NCBI GenBank assembly: GCA_035771165.1
Contig: JAWNZC010000013.1
Coordinates: 1,479,001-1,543,000 of the forward strand
Reading direction: 5' to 3'
DNA: 64,000 nucleotides
Origin: Paragorgia papillata
Lineage: Eukaryota; Cnidaria; Anthozoa; Scleralcyonacea; Coralliidae
Shown here: positions 45,491-56,425 of the stretch, piece after piece
Numbering within the stretch: position 1 is the stretch's first letter
How the letters are laid out: the number at the start of each line of letters is the position of its first letter
Notes under the pieces: generated by a model
The model's database searches: none
The model's input: the letters and a program-made list of their open reading frames with translations, nothing else
Told to the model about the DNA's origin: nothing
Position numbers and translations under genes: made by a program

Positions 45491-45926
45491 CTGTACATGA
45501 AAAACTTATAGATGCAAACGATACAAAGCCTAATACTTTGGTTCAATTTCTTCTTGCGGCAGAGCGGCTTTTGTGAAACAGGTTTGCCTCTCACGAGTTT
45601 GTAAACATAGCTTCTTAATATTATATACAGCTCTTTTCTGAACACTTCAACTGGTTTCCTGTTTATTGTTTTTTACCACTGTTATTTACCTTGTCTGCAT
45701 GGTTGGAAAACACACGAGTGTTGCATTGATAACGACTGATGTGTTTCGCGCACGTATAATTAAACTTTCACACAAACCTCCAAGTTTTTCTCGATATTTT
45801 TCTTGACAAACTTTATTTGCTTGTGCGTACAACACCGATTGATAAGTTTTTCCTTGACAAGGAGCCATGTTCAAAAGCTCGTCATGTCAACTTTGGCCTT
45901 TCGTTCCAGTTTGTGTGTAAACAATA

Positions 45927-46316
45927 GGGACCTTAAGATCTACGACTGGAACTTCGAGGACGACGTCCTTCAAACAATAGCATTCTTCTTGCGTAACAAA
46001 GATAATGAATAATTTCTAGTCCCAAGAGTAATCTGGACACCGTCCTCGCTCTGTATACAACGCCACTCAGAGCATTTTCACGTCTTCAGGACGACGATGA
46101 CTCGTGGGGTGATGAGAACTGTTGTCTGAGATTGCCTTATAACACAACCTACAACACTTGACACTGCAACCGTTTTAACACTTTGAAAATTATAAAACAA
46201 GCTTCAAGTATTGAATACAGTTGTCAGTTAACCGTGACTTCTTTTTAATGCTAAAATTTGAATTGCTTTTTAACCGCCGTCGTCGTCCTAGCATCTTAAG
46301 GTCCCTAATATATGCG
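45927..46316. mobile_element. MITE with TAGGGACCTTAAGAT termini, 390 bp (best copy)
   Basis: Ends TAGGGACCTTAAGATCTACG and CATCTTAAGGTCCCTA are inverted; CGACGACG-type words lie inside both ends. The interior matches the inverted copy at 60440-60812 over nearly its whole length (TCAGTTAACCGTGACTTC, AAACAAGCTTCAAGTATTG). Confidence 0.75.
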
Positions 46317-46555
46317 CGACGAGGAAATGGTCGGAAAACAATTTGTTTAATTTAACCTACGCACTATTGCTTATATGTGCGATCAACAGTGACTGAAACA
46401 ATGACTGCAAAGTTTATACAAATATTTTTTTTTTTTTTTTTTTAAATCAATTAAGCCTAGCCTTATTGCCGAACTAATTATTTGCCTCATGATTCGGTCA
46501 TAGCACGGCTCCCATGCGGAGGCACGTGATAATTATTCCATACATGCAGCCAACT

Positions 46556-47815
46556 AGAGGTATGCGAATCCGATCCGAATCCGATCCAATCCGATCGGAT
46601 TCGGATCGGATTCGGACTAAACTTTTACCGTTCGGATCGGATTTTTTTCTTTTTTTTCTCGGATCGGATTTTGTTCTTTTTTTCTGAGATCGGATCGAAT
46701 CGAATTTTGCACTTTTTTACCCGCATCAGATTCACTTTAGTCATTGTTTTTGTCACAAGATTAACAAATTCACTAGTTGTATGCACGTTGCACAACATAT
46801 GAAGGCTATTATTACATAAGATTATTATTGTATAGTAGTTTTCTTAAATTTATTTGTTCATTGGTTTTCTTTTCGGAAAGTTTGCGCAACTATTGCAACA
46901 TATATCCGGTGTTTTAATTTTTTCGGACCGGATCGGATCGGATTTGAGCAGCTGTTTTCTAGAGGTGAGCCGATCATCGGTAAAACATCGGCAGAACCGA
47001 TTATCGGCTAGTTTTTCTCACAATCGGCCATCGGCCGATTGTCTTTCACCATCGGCCCAACGGCTGCCGATTGTCCGGCTTTGTATTTAACTATCGTTTT
47101 TGTATTTCTGCTTTCTCATCCTCGCACTACTATTTCTACTCTTTTTTAATATCGGTTCTTCAGGTATTGCGCGAACGCTAAAACCGATTATCACTTTTTT
47201 CACGCGCGATTTATAATTGAGAAATAACCGCAAGGTTTGTTGTTAGAAATTATAAATAGAATATATTTGTGACAATTGCAGTATCGGATATCAGATATCC
47301 TGACTCTTACACTCACTCGTCAGAGTTACAGCCGGCTACGTTTATGATGGCAAGCTCTTCTAATTCTAAAAGTATCGTTTGGGAGTACTTTAAAATTAGT
47401 TTCAATGGTACAAAATATTATAAATAAAGAAAAAGAATGACTAACTAAAGACTACTTGACTGTTTTCTGTTTATTTTGTTGCATGTTAAAATAGTTAAAT
47501 AACTTAAATTAAGAATTTAAGAGAATTAGCTCCTTTCATTGCGAAATTTGAGATGAATAAAACGACAAAACGGAAGCAGAGCAACCATTCGCAAACATCG
47601 GTTTTTGCCGATTAATCGGCCGATTGTGACTAAACATCGGCTCTTAACAATCGGTATCCGCAATCGGCTTTTTTTTAACATCGGCTCACCTCTACTGTTT
47701 TCGGATCGGATCGGATCGGACTACGATTTTTTGGCTTCGGATCGGATTCGGATTGACAGTTTTGGCAAACCCTCGGATTAGAAGGGGTCAATCCGATCCG
47801 ACGCACACCTACTAG
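46556..47815. mobile_element. CGGATCGGATT-word element hosting a hAT-like insert
   Basis: The left end TAGAGGTATGCGAATCCG and the right end (CGCACACCTA) are similar in inverted order, and both arms are made of GATCGGATT words. It is split at 46960-47694 by another element. Confidence 0.65.
46960..47694. mobile_element. hAT-like non-autonomous element, 735 bp
   Basis: Inverted ends TAGAGGTGAGCCGAT and ATCGGCTCACCTCTA, with an 8-bp direct duplication CTGTTTTC on both sides (46952-46959 and 47695-47702). The 8-bp target and YAGAG-type ends are the hAT hallmark. Subterminal regions consist of ATCGGC/GCCGAT words; the middle is AT-rich with no transposase frame. Confidence 0.85.
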
Positions 47816-48639
47816 TCTACTAGTCTCCTTCGCAGATCGTCACTTGGACCCACTGACGTCTGCGAAGGAGGCTAACACCATACCAACCTCTATCCCAGGG
47901 CCTTTTAGTAATTGGCAGGGCGGGAAAAGGCCCGGGTGTAATAAATTAGCCGAATTTAATTTAGTATGCAAAATCATTCTGAGTAATGACAGTCCCATGG
48001 CAATTTCGTTCCCAGAGCCCACGTTCCCCTTACCCAGCGGGCGGGAAACGAGAGGCTCTGGGATAATGCGTTCACGCCATCACAGGATTCTTGTTATCCG
48101 GAAGAAGAGTTATATAGAGTTCACTGTGTTCATCAGCCAATGAAATATCGATGTGAAACGGATTATCCCATGCAGAGTCTCTCGTTTCCCGGGTGGGGAC
48201 GTGGGTTCTGGGAACGAGATTGGTCCCATGGAAGAAGTTCGTTGTAATGGAATGGCAGTCCCATTGGTCCTGTCGAAGCCATACTATTTGATCATAACTG
48301 GCACAAAACTATGCATAAATATGTTTCACGAGGAATGTTTAAGCAAAGCAATCAACCAATGGAAATGTGAAGTTCACCAGCCGATGCCAGCCCCCAATTT
48401 TTTACAAGGAATTACGCTAAGGTGCGGGATCTTGGCAAAGATGGCTAACCCTACCAAGAGGGCTGGTCCTCCTCCATATAACCCCCCGCCCCCCTCCTAT
48501 AAGAGACCCCCGCCGAAATGCTAGGGACCTTCAGCAAACACATCGGGGAACGTCGTGATAAATGTCCTTCGTACAAAAGAAACTGATTTAAATCTAAAAC
48601 AAAGACACTGATCATGAACCCCGGGGTTTAGTTGTCTGC
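47816..48639. other. Intergenic stretch with an inverted GGGAAACGAGAG motif
   Basis: CCCAGAGCCCACGTTCCCC and GGGCGGGAAACGAGAGGCTC (about 48010-48055) are mirrored in part near 48180-48215. A 123-codon plus-strand frame at 48153-48524, ending in a proline-rich segment, has no recognisable similarity; I do not call it a gene. Confidence 0.4.
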
Positions 48640-48745
48640 GGCGCAGGCTACATTAGAGCAATGTGAAGAGGGGATAAACTGCCGAGACTAGTTTTGAGAA
48701 CGAAATTAATACTGACGTTTCGAGCCGAGCCCTCAACTATAATAT
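48640..48745 (-). ncRNA. Hammerhead-like module, minus strand
   Basis: Read on the minus strand: TAGTTGAGGGCTCGGCTC (CTGANGA mutated, stem II GGGC/GCTC), GAAACGTCAGTATTAATTTC, GTTCTCAAAACTAGTCTCGG. The same text order as 16390 and 62290. Confidence 0.4.
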
Positions 48746-49260
48746 TGATCGCTATGCTTTCCTAAGTTTCTGTAGTGACCCAGGCTCCGCGTTGCGCCGT
48801 TTACTATACGCGTAAAAAGACTTCTTTGACTTTGATGTTGTCATCGCAGAGTCACAACGGCGTGAAACTTCCTCTTCTCGAGACTTGCAAAAGCTTTTTG
48901 TATTCGACATATTATTAAACACAAGTGGTGCATGGTTGCTGGTTCGAAGCCGCATTCCGATATTCGCACTTGACTTTACAACCGCAAATACATACGTACG
49001 CAAAGCTTGTGGCCTTTTAGAGCAATTTTACTGACTAAACGGATCTCAATCGACGCACGGTGTTCATGCAGGTGTAACAGGACCAGATGCCCCCCCCCCC
49101 TTCAGAATGCCTTCCCGGGCATCTACCACTACGACCAGATGCCCCCTTCTGAAATCCTTTAAAATACTAAAAAACAAGTCTAAAATACTAGTAAAACAAG
49201 TCTTAAACCAAGTTCGGGACGTGTTGAAACTTTCTTCGAAACGAATAATAAAGCTTTTAC
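48746..49260. other. Unassigned intergenic stretch
   Basis: No gene or pairable repeat; ATGCCCCC-type words are duplicated at about 49086 and 49138. Confidence 0.35.
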
Positions 49261-49264
49261 TAAG

Positions 49265-49450
49265 GATTTTGGGTGAAGGAAAATTCGAGTGTAGATTATA
49301 TACATTTTAAGACCAAACCGGGACCAGTTGCGAAAAATGCAACTACACAGACCTTCCGGCAGGAATTGAACCCACGACCTTGCGATTCTAGTGCAATGCT
49401 CTGACCACTGAGCCACGGAGGGCGTTGCCGAGAGCTTGACCGCGAGTCAG
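49265..49450 (-). mobile_element. tRNA-derived SINE, minus strand
   Basis: On the minus strand: GGTCAAGCTCTCGGCAACGC, CTCCGTGGCTCAGTGGTCAG (A box), CGCAAGGTCGTGGGTTCAAT (B box), GGAAGGTCTGTGTAGTTGC, TTTTTCGCAACTGGTCCCGG, ending near TCGAATTTTCC. Same family as 18880 and 19180; its 3' tail is missing. Confidence 0.85.
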
Positions 49451-49917
49451 GTCCGGTCTTATAACCGTGCAGCTCGCACGTCGAAGGCGTGCGGAACGCA
49501 CTTAGCACGGTGAAGCACGCTTGGTGATTTAATTATACGATCGAGCTTAATTTATTACAATCTATATAATTCAGTTTTGGCGATTGGTTCGTTCAAAATT
49601 TTTCATGTAGAAATCGGACAGCGTTCTTATCTGCGTGCCAAGGACCGCAGCAATTAATTAATTAGTTCGGTGCGCTCATAGCACGTCTTAGCATGTTTGA
49701 ATAGCAGTTTGCATCTTGTACTTAATATCAGTTCAGTCGGCGGCACAGACTACACATCATATTATACTAGAGATGCAAAGCATCATGGGGCGAGCGTTTA
49801 ATTGTCTAGTATTCAACAATAAAATGAGCAATAAAGTAAATGGTTTGAATCTAGGATGTTTGTAAAAATTGATCGTCTAGGTTAGTGTAGTCTTGAGAAA
49901 GACTGCATGTTGTTGAT
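49451..49917. other. Unassigned intergenic stretch
   Basis: No gene or repeat recognised. Confidence 0.35.
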
Positions 49918-49924
49918 GTTAGGG

Positions 49925-50480
49925 GGCGATTACATGGACCGGGCTAGCCCGCTTTATATATAAAACACATGTTGTTTTAACATTTCGATTACATGGCAAG
50001 CGGGCTAGCCCGGTTTGCCGGGATCCCGGTTGTCGCAGCCGGGCTAGCCCGGTTAACCGGGATGAAAATGTCCATGTAATCGTTTTCATCCCGGCAAACC
50101 GGGCTGAAAAACTGTTGAACTCGCTTCGATACGCGTTCGTTTGCTTGACTGTGTGAATAAATAGTGCTGAAAGGAACTGACTAATAGAACGTCAACGTTG
50201 TTTGTGTGTTTCGTGATCAAAGTGAAGATTTAATAAATTAATTAGTCTTCGTGAAGACGCTTTCCTGGGTTAGCTAAGACTTTAACAATCTTTTTATTAA
50301 CGATGGGTTTACAAAATAAATAATAGACTAATTAGTGTAAAACTGAAGTAAAACTAACGTAACTTTGCCTTATTTACTTGATAATTGCGAATTTCGGCCT
50401 GAAATCATCCCGGCTTACCCCGCTCCATGTAATCGTTTCGTAAACTCATCCCGGTTAACCAGTTTCTCCTCAGTCCCCCC
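49925..50480. mobile_element. CGGGCTAGCCCGG-word palindromic MITE
   Basis: GCGATTACATGG and CCATGTAATCG occur at both ends and internally, with repeated CGGGCTAGCCCGG, GTTAACCGGGATG and CCGGCAAACCGGG words. The central 250 bp is AT-rich. The right boundary is unclear. Confidence 0.6.
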
Positions 50481-51090
50481 TGTATAAATGTATAATAAAC
50501 AATGAGCGGCCCTGACATGAAGTCCATGAACAACAGTCTTTCTCAACTCTCAAGACTGCACTAACCGTCTAATACCTAGACGATTATATAATACATATGC
50601 ATGCACCTCACAAGGTTATTGACTGCATCGGACTTTGTATTCAATTCCTTGATTGCTAATTGCTTACAGCATGTGGTGACAAATTGTAGGCGGAAACGAA
50701 AGGCCTACAAACACAAACTAATAGCAAGCCGTAAATTGGTGGGGGGTCTATTATAGTTGGATCATATCCAGTTTCAGTTTTGAGGCAGTTTGCAGTGAAC
50801 TGCATGAGAACAGTTCGGTTGCGGCGAACTTTGAAATGTCCTCATCGGATACGGTTATGTTTTAGAATGTAGAGCTCTTTTCGGAGACCTGGCAATGATT
50901 TATCAAAAACGCGGTTGTTCTTAATTAAAGTGAAACGGAAAAGCAGTAGCAGTTAAAATTGCCAAAATAGAACGTGTAGCAACGCTACGTTTCTTACTAG
51001 TATATTTCTTGCCGAGCTTTCGAGTTGTTCACTCAGGCCTTGTTCGCTCAAAACAAGCGCCAACATCATCAGTGGTTGGCTCACGCGGTA
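50481..51090. other. Unassigned intergenic stretch
   Basis: No gene recognised. It may contain diverged upstream Penelope sequence leading into the next feature. Confidence 0.3.
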
Positions 51091-51094
51091 TATG

Positions 51095-51225
51095 TATATA
51101 TATATATATCACACTGAAACTAAAGGAAGCTCTTTACATTAAGAAAACCAAACCTGACCTAAACGTTCAAGTCTCTCATTTTAACACTATATTTAGTTTA
51201 TTATTATTTTTTTTTTTTTTTCCCT

Positions 51226-51260
<35 letters not shown>

Positions 51261-51560
51261 ACATCTCCACCACTATAATTAGAATTTCTATACTTGTTTT
51301 TTACGCTAGACGCCTTCATTAGAATGACATGTCACCTTGTCAATATTCTCCTCAGTTTGTCACATCGTGTTAGAATTTAATATTTAGATTAGTATCACCA
51401 TTGTAATACAAATTAGGTTAAGTTATATAAATACTGCTTGTAAATATTTTAATCCATTACTGCTTAGTACTGAAGATGGCATAAGTATTGCCGAAACATG
51501 CTTACTTTTAAAAAAATTTGTCGTTTATTTGAAGTGTATTTTAAGTCTTGTGCTTTTGAG
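51095..51560 (+). mobile_element. Penelope-like element, 3' end
   Basis: A plus-strand frame at about 51106-51200 reads LKLKEALYIKKTKPDLNVQV, then SHFNTIF. This is the C-terminal end of a GIY-YIG endonuclease domain as found at the end of Penelope-like polyproteins (E-A-x-x-I-K...P-x-L-N). A microsatellite-like T/CT run (51205-51258) and about 200 bp of AT-rich sequence follow, then a hammerhead-like motif: CTGAAGA (51470), stem GGC/GCC, GAAA (51493). Penelope-like elements are known to carry hammerhead motifs near their termini. Confidence 0.6.
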
Positions 51561-51705
51561 ATCATATGGAAATATATATATATGCCGTAAACCAAACAAT
51601 ATAGGAAAGATCACAATGTCGAAAATATGGTTAGAAGTGGTGCAACGTGCATGGGTGTCCTGAAGAAGATCTGGTCAACGCGGGTCGAAATCTCGCCAAT
51701 AATTA

Positions 51706-52180
51706 AAGCCCCGCACAGACGACCAAGTTTTCCTTGACAAGTTCCTTGCTAGCTTTCCTTGCTCGTGTGTACGATGAACAATTGCCCCCCCCCCCCCCCC
51801 CAACATTTTCCTTGACAATTTATAATTGCTCGTGTGTACGGTTGGACAAGTTTTCCTTGACGGCAATGGTCGCGTAATAAGCTTCGGAGATGATCTTGTC
51901 AAGTTTTCCTTGACGACTATACACACCAACAATTTTCCTTGTTCAAAAGCTGGCATGACCAGCTCCTTGTCAAGGAAAAACTTGTCAATTTGTGTCGTAC
52001 ACACGAACAAATACAACTTGTCAAGGAAAATTTGGTCGTCTGTGCGGCCGCGCTTTAGTAACAGACGTGGTGTTTCAGTATTCCAATTTGTGTCGTATAC
52101 ACACGAACAAATACAACTTGTCAAGGAAAATTTGGTCGTCTGTGCGGCCGCGCTTTAGTAACAGACGTGGTGTTTCAGTA
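51706..52180. mobile_element. CTTGACAAG-word MITE with a partial tandem copy
   Basis: The left end CCCGCACAGACGACCAAG and TTTTCCTTGACAAG is mirrored by CTTGTCAAGGAAAATTTGG and TCGTCTGTGCGGCC near 52045. The right terminal segment is then directly duplicated with a period of 101 bp (52016-52078 against 52117-52179). A C run lies at 51785-51800. Confidence 0.7.
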
Positions 52181-52780
52181 TTTACTGTTGCATCGGAGTT
52201 ATTAGAAGTAATATATTTGATCATGCAGATACAGCTGCTTGCAGGTTCAAATGGTTGTTTACGTTAAGAAATTACTACAAGGTTGCCCATGATTTCAACG
52301 AATAACAAGCTTGTATGAACAAACAGCTTGAGAAAATTTACAGAATGGGATTAGTAATGGGGTCAGAGGGTAATGGGTTTTGTTTTGAAACCTGTTTTAG
52401 ATATTACTTAGACACCTGGCTCCGCTGTAAGTTTTTGAAGTGTTGTTTCAAGGTATGAGGTTTAACATCTGTTTTTCGTATATGAAAAATATCGTTTACG
52501 GGTGCCCCACGTGCTAATTTTGATCTGTTTGATTTGAAGTTTAAGTTACTGAAAATATTTCGTGCATGCAATGACATGCCAAGGTCGAACTATCAGTATC
52601 ACATATATGATATATGTAGCCCGATAGGGTGCTTCAAGGGCCCTCGAAGATCGACGGTTTTCTATGTCAAAACAACTTTTATAAGAATTGGGTTAAAGTA
52701 AATACGAAAGACAAGCTGTTCTGAAGTTGATTAATAACAATTTTACGTTAGAATGGAGAAGATTTATTAAAGAGGCCGTG
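52181..52780. other. Unassigned intergenic stretch
   Basis: No gene or pairable repeat recognised. Confidence 0.35.
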
Positions 52781-52789
52781 CATGGACTC

Positions 52790-53230
52790 GTGCAAAGGAT
52801 CTTTATACAGAACAAAGAAATGAGGCTTGTTTTTAAAACATGGCGTGCTTCTCCGATTATACTCAACTATTCACCTACAAGAGTGAGATGTTAAACCATG
52901 AACTGCGGGACATCTCAAGAACTCTTGGCTTACCACAGCCGCGTATTAATAGCATGAAAAGAAGCCTCATGTTTAACGCGGCATACATTTGGAACTCTTT
53001 ACCAAAAGAAATTAGGGAGAGCAAGTCCCTATCGTATACTTTGAAAGTAAAATCGCTACTCACATTTTGTATAATAACATATGAAATCAACTTGTAAATA
53101 GATTTGTTTGTTTTTGTTTTCGTTTTTTTTTACTATACCTTATACTCTTGTAAATAGATTTCTATAACTTTCATACTATACTATACCATACCTTACCTTT
53201 ATAATTTTATGTTATTGTACACGCCCCTTT
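52790..53230 (+). mobile_element. LINE 3' end fragment
   Basis: The frame at 52840-53097 contains INSMKRSLMFNAAYIWNSLP followed by KEIRESKSL and a basic tail, the C-terminal signature of CR1/L2-type LINE ORF2 (x-x-F-x-x-x-G/A-x-x-x-WNSLP). A T-rich 3' region follows. The reverse transcriptase core is absent. Confidence 0.65.
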
Positions 53231-54693
53231 TGGAAATCAGCCTAGGTTATCTAATTGGATCTGGTAATGGTGCATGCATGCGGCGTTCATTTATACAACG
53301 GCGAACCTCTCATCAGCATCGTTCCAATGCGATATAACGCGTGCGAAATACCGTTTATTTTAAACTTTATACTGGTCAGATCTTTTCAACATGCACATGG
53401 TCCGACATCACAGTCATCGAGACATCAAAGCCGAATACTTAGAAAGGCTGACACAGTGCATGCAGTGATTGTAGATGATAGAAACGGGAAGATAAATGCG
53501 GTTACCGAACTGACTGCCGAACTTATACGGCCGTGATTCGCTCAATGTGTACTTTTCATTTTTTAGCTTTGAATCAGACTACCGTGTCTACTGTCCAAGC
53601 ATGTTTAGGGTTTATAGGTGTAGTTTCTGTCAAATATCTTTCAAATTTTAATCATTTGAGACTGAATATGTCGAGCCAGTGAGGACGATGCGTCTGCAGT
53701 TTCAGAGGAGAAACACCAGTATGAATAAATTTTCCACGCCAGTTCAGCTTTCACTACTAACCTTTCGCCATTTTGGCCAAAACTCAAAAGACTATATATT
53801 GCCGGTTGTTGAAAAGACTCGACAAGTACAAAGTCCAAAATAAACGCGGTATTGCGTACGCGTTATGTCAACGTCGGATGATCTATAGCCATCGAACCTA
53901 AAGATCCCAACTGTGTTGGAACTATAACCACGGCGTTATAAAATCGACCTCCACACTACCTACGAAGGTAACCGGTCGTGTCGCCCCCAATTTATCTTTC
54001 TGTATACCATTGTCGTTCGCGAAAACACTACTGTTGTGCAGATTCAGATTTACTCTGTCATTCGATTTAGTTTGGGGACCGACAGCTAGAATATTTATAT
54101 TTCTTGGATCGTTGAAACGTTTACGTTAAATAAATATGGTTGGACAGATTTAAATGTTTCGCACGATTCACGAATATGGCAAAATTAGATGGGAAAGCGA
54201 TTTATTGAAATCATAAAATATGCCAAACACTTGTTTATTACTCTTGCCAAATACTTGTGTATAAAACATTCAAATTTTACAATGGTGAAACGACTTCTAG
54301 TTTGGGGGCGAAACGACCGCAATTCCCTATACGAAGCACTCTACTTATACTATTAACTAATACAAAAAAAGCACGTGGTGGTATATACGCATCGCTACGA
54401 AAATGAATAAGTGGGCGAAGAGAAAGGCCTTCAGGCACTGTTTTGTTCGTGTTCACTCGGCGGCGTCAAAGCTCAGCGATATATTAAAGTTTAGAACTGC
54501 TCCATATAGAGCAATATACAAAGTCGTTTGACCCGAGGAAGGGGATATGAATATAAACATGCAAATTCCAATTAACAATTCAGCGAGCTTAGTTGAGAGA
54601 AAGCGTTAGCAAAGCACAGTTTTGCGAGTATAAACGTTGTTTAAAGATGGTCTATATGTGTTAACTACGATTTAATAGCAACATTGGGAAGAA
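53231..54693. other. Intergenic stretch without recognised gene
   Basis: Small frames only (a 93-codon frame at 53255-53536 without similarity). No repeats that pair inside the window. Confidence 0.35.
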
Positions 54694-54900
54694 ATGGCCA
54701 AACGTAAACGAAGGCAACGAAGCGAGCCCTCGCGAGAACAAAACAATGAAAAAAGACCACGCAACTCTTTTATTAGACTATATTTGAAGTTGGAAGCCTT
54801 ATTGAGCGCGGATTACGATCAAGGAAGGTCGATAGTAATTACCCTATATATAGAAGAGCGTACACTGGCAGTTAGGGTGGAAAACCAGGAGTATATATAG
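54694..54900 (+). CDS. Hypothetical 68-residue frame, doubtful
   Basis: The ATG is in reasonable context (GAAGAAATGG). The product starts with a strongly basic, nuclear-localisation-like segment (MAKRKRRQRSEPSRE), then a mixed region. I recognise no domain, and the sequence around it is non-coding in character, so it may be chance or the first exon of something unrecognised. Confidence 0.2.
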   Translation: MAKRKRRQRSEPSREQNNEKRPRNSFIRLYLKLEALLSADYDQGRSIVITLYIEERTLAVRVENQEYI

Positions 54901-56285
54901 ATCTTCGGTAGTTTAATTTGAGTATAGTTTACCTTGAACAGTCACAAGATACCTGGCAACCGGAGGACATATATACCATATAAGACCTAAAACGCCGTGG
55001 ACTCAGAATATATATATATATATATATACGTCAATAACTTCCTACCTTGGGATACCACCAGGAGTACTAGAAATATACAGACGACGTCTGCGAACTCTTC
55101 AGCTAATTAGATTTTAACCAGAACCTTGCAGCACAACGCTCGACAAGAGGGCACAGTAAGATCTGTAGGTAAATAGCTTAAACTAATTAAGTGTAGTTGT
55201 GTCAATATAAATATTCATCCCACAGTGCACAAGACACCTGATTGGTCGGTCTCCACTGGCGGTCATAAACCCTTGAAATCCTGTTTACAAATCACAAAGA
55301 GCCAGGTATATTCCCGGGCACTCATATATATAATACGACAATTGGACTCGAGATTTCCAAATCGGATTTCTGGTGTACTCTTCGAAGTAATAGCGCATAT
55401 GTCGTCGTCAGTATTCAGATGTTTGTCTGAATTCGACTTGTTTATAATTTAACAAGACGCCTGGTCAGGCGTTCAGTGCGTTCACCACTCGGACTACTTC
55501 AAAATCACAGTGCTATAGTATATAGGTGAAAGTGTTTTGGGTAAAAGGTACTGAAGTGTTATCGAAGCTGCAATCATATACATACGCAGGTTGTCACATG
55601 TAGTGCTAAGATCTAAAGTCTATTAAACACATTGGTCACAGACAAAAGTCAAAACACAATCCAATTCTCCGATAGAAAACACAATTTGCAATATAATAAC
55701 AAAACACGATTGCCTGTGTTTAACGTATTTCCACACATGTACACAGCGTTCATATATGTCGAGTCTCTTCGGGTAATAACGGCATGTGCGATTGTAAGTG
55801 TATATAATATCAAGATACTTTAATACCAGCGACATTACTGACCAATAACTATGTCTGTGAACACAACACACATCCGAGAAGAGAAAGACTTGATCAGACA
55901 TCAGGAAAGCAAAGAAAGAAAGAAAGAAAGTATTATTTCCACACATGTACAGCGTTCAAATATATGCCAAGTCTCTTCGCCTTATTACACAGCTTCATGT
56001 TTACCTAGAAAGTGTCACGTGCAAGTTCACTTAGGGCCTGTTTATATGGAGGCGAGTTACACGGCGTGTGCGATTGTAAGCGTATATAATATCTTCCTAA
56101 GATATACTTGCCAGCGACATTACTGTGTTTTGTGTGTTCGCAGACATAGTTATTGGCATCCGAGCGGAGAAAGGGCACTCAGTCGAAAAGAAAGAAGGCA
56201 CATGCATGCAGTCATTCACTGGTCACACGCATAGATATAGTCATGCCTCAGTTTCGCAAAGCTTATTGGTCAAGGTAGACTCGTC
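54901..56285. other. Unassigned stretch with a duplicated block
   Basis: The block around CATGTGCGATTGTAAGTGTA and TATAATATC with TTTCCACACATGTACA (about 55725-55830) recurs at about 55935-56095, a direct duplication of about 300 bp period. A GAAA run lies at 55914-55930. No gene recognised. Confidence 0.45.
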
Positions 56286-56425
56286 TACCTGCGGTAGCCC
56301 ACGGTTAATGGAAGGGAGACTGGTTAGGCTAGCCGGCAAACTTCAAAGGGAGCGACGAATCATGTTGGGAACCAGTTCTATTTTGCGTCACGTGACGAGG
56401 AGCGGGGATAGCTTCATCCGGTGTC

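Noticed and set aside
48153..48524. 123-codon plus-strand frame with proline-rich end
   Set aside because: No domain recognised, and it starts inside a repeated motif. Could be reconsidered if transcript evidence existed.
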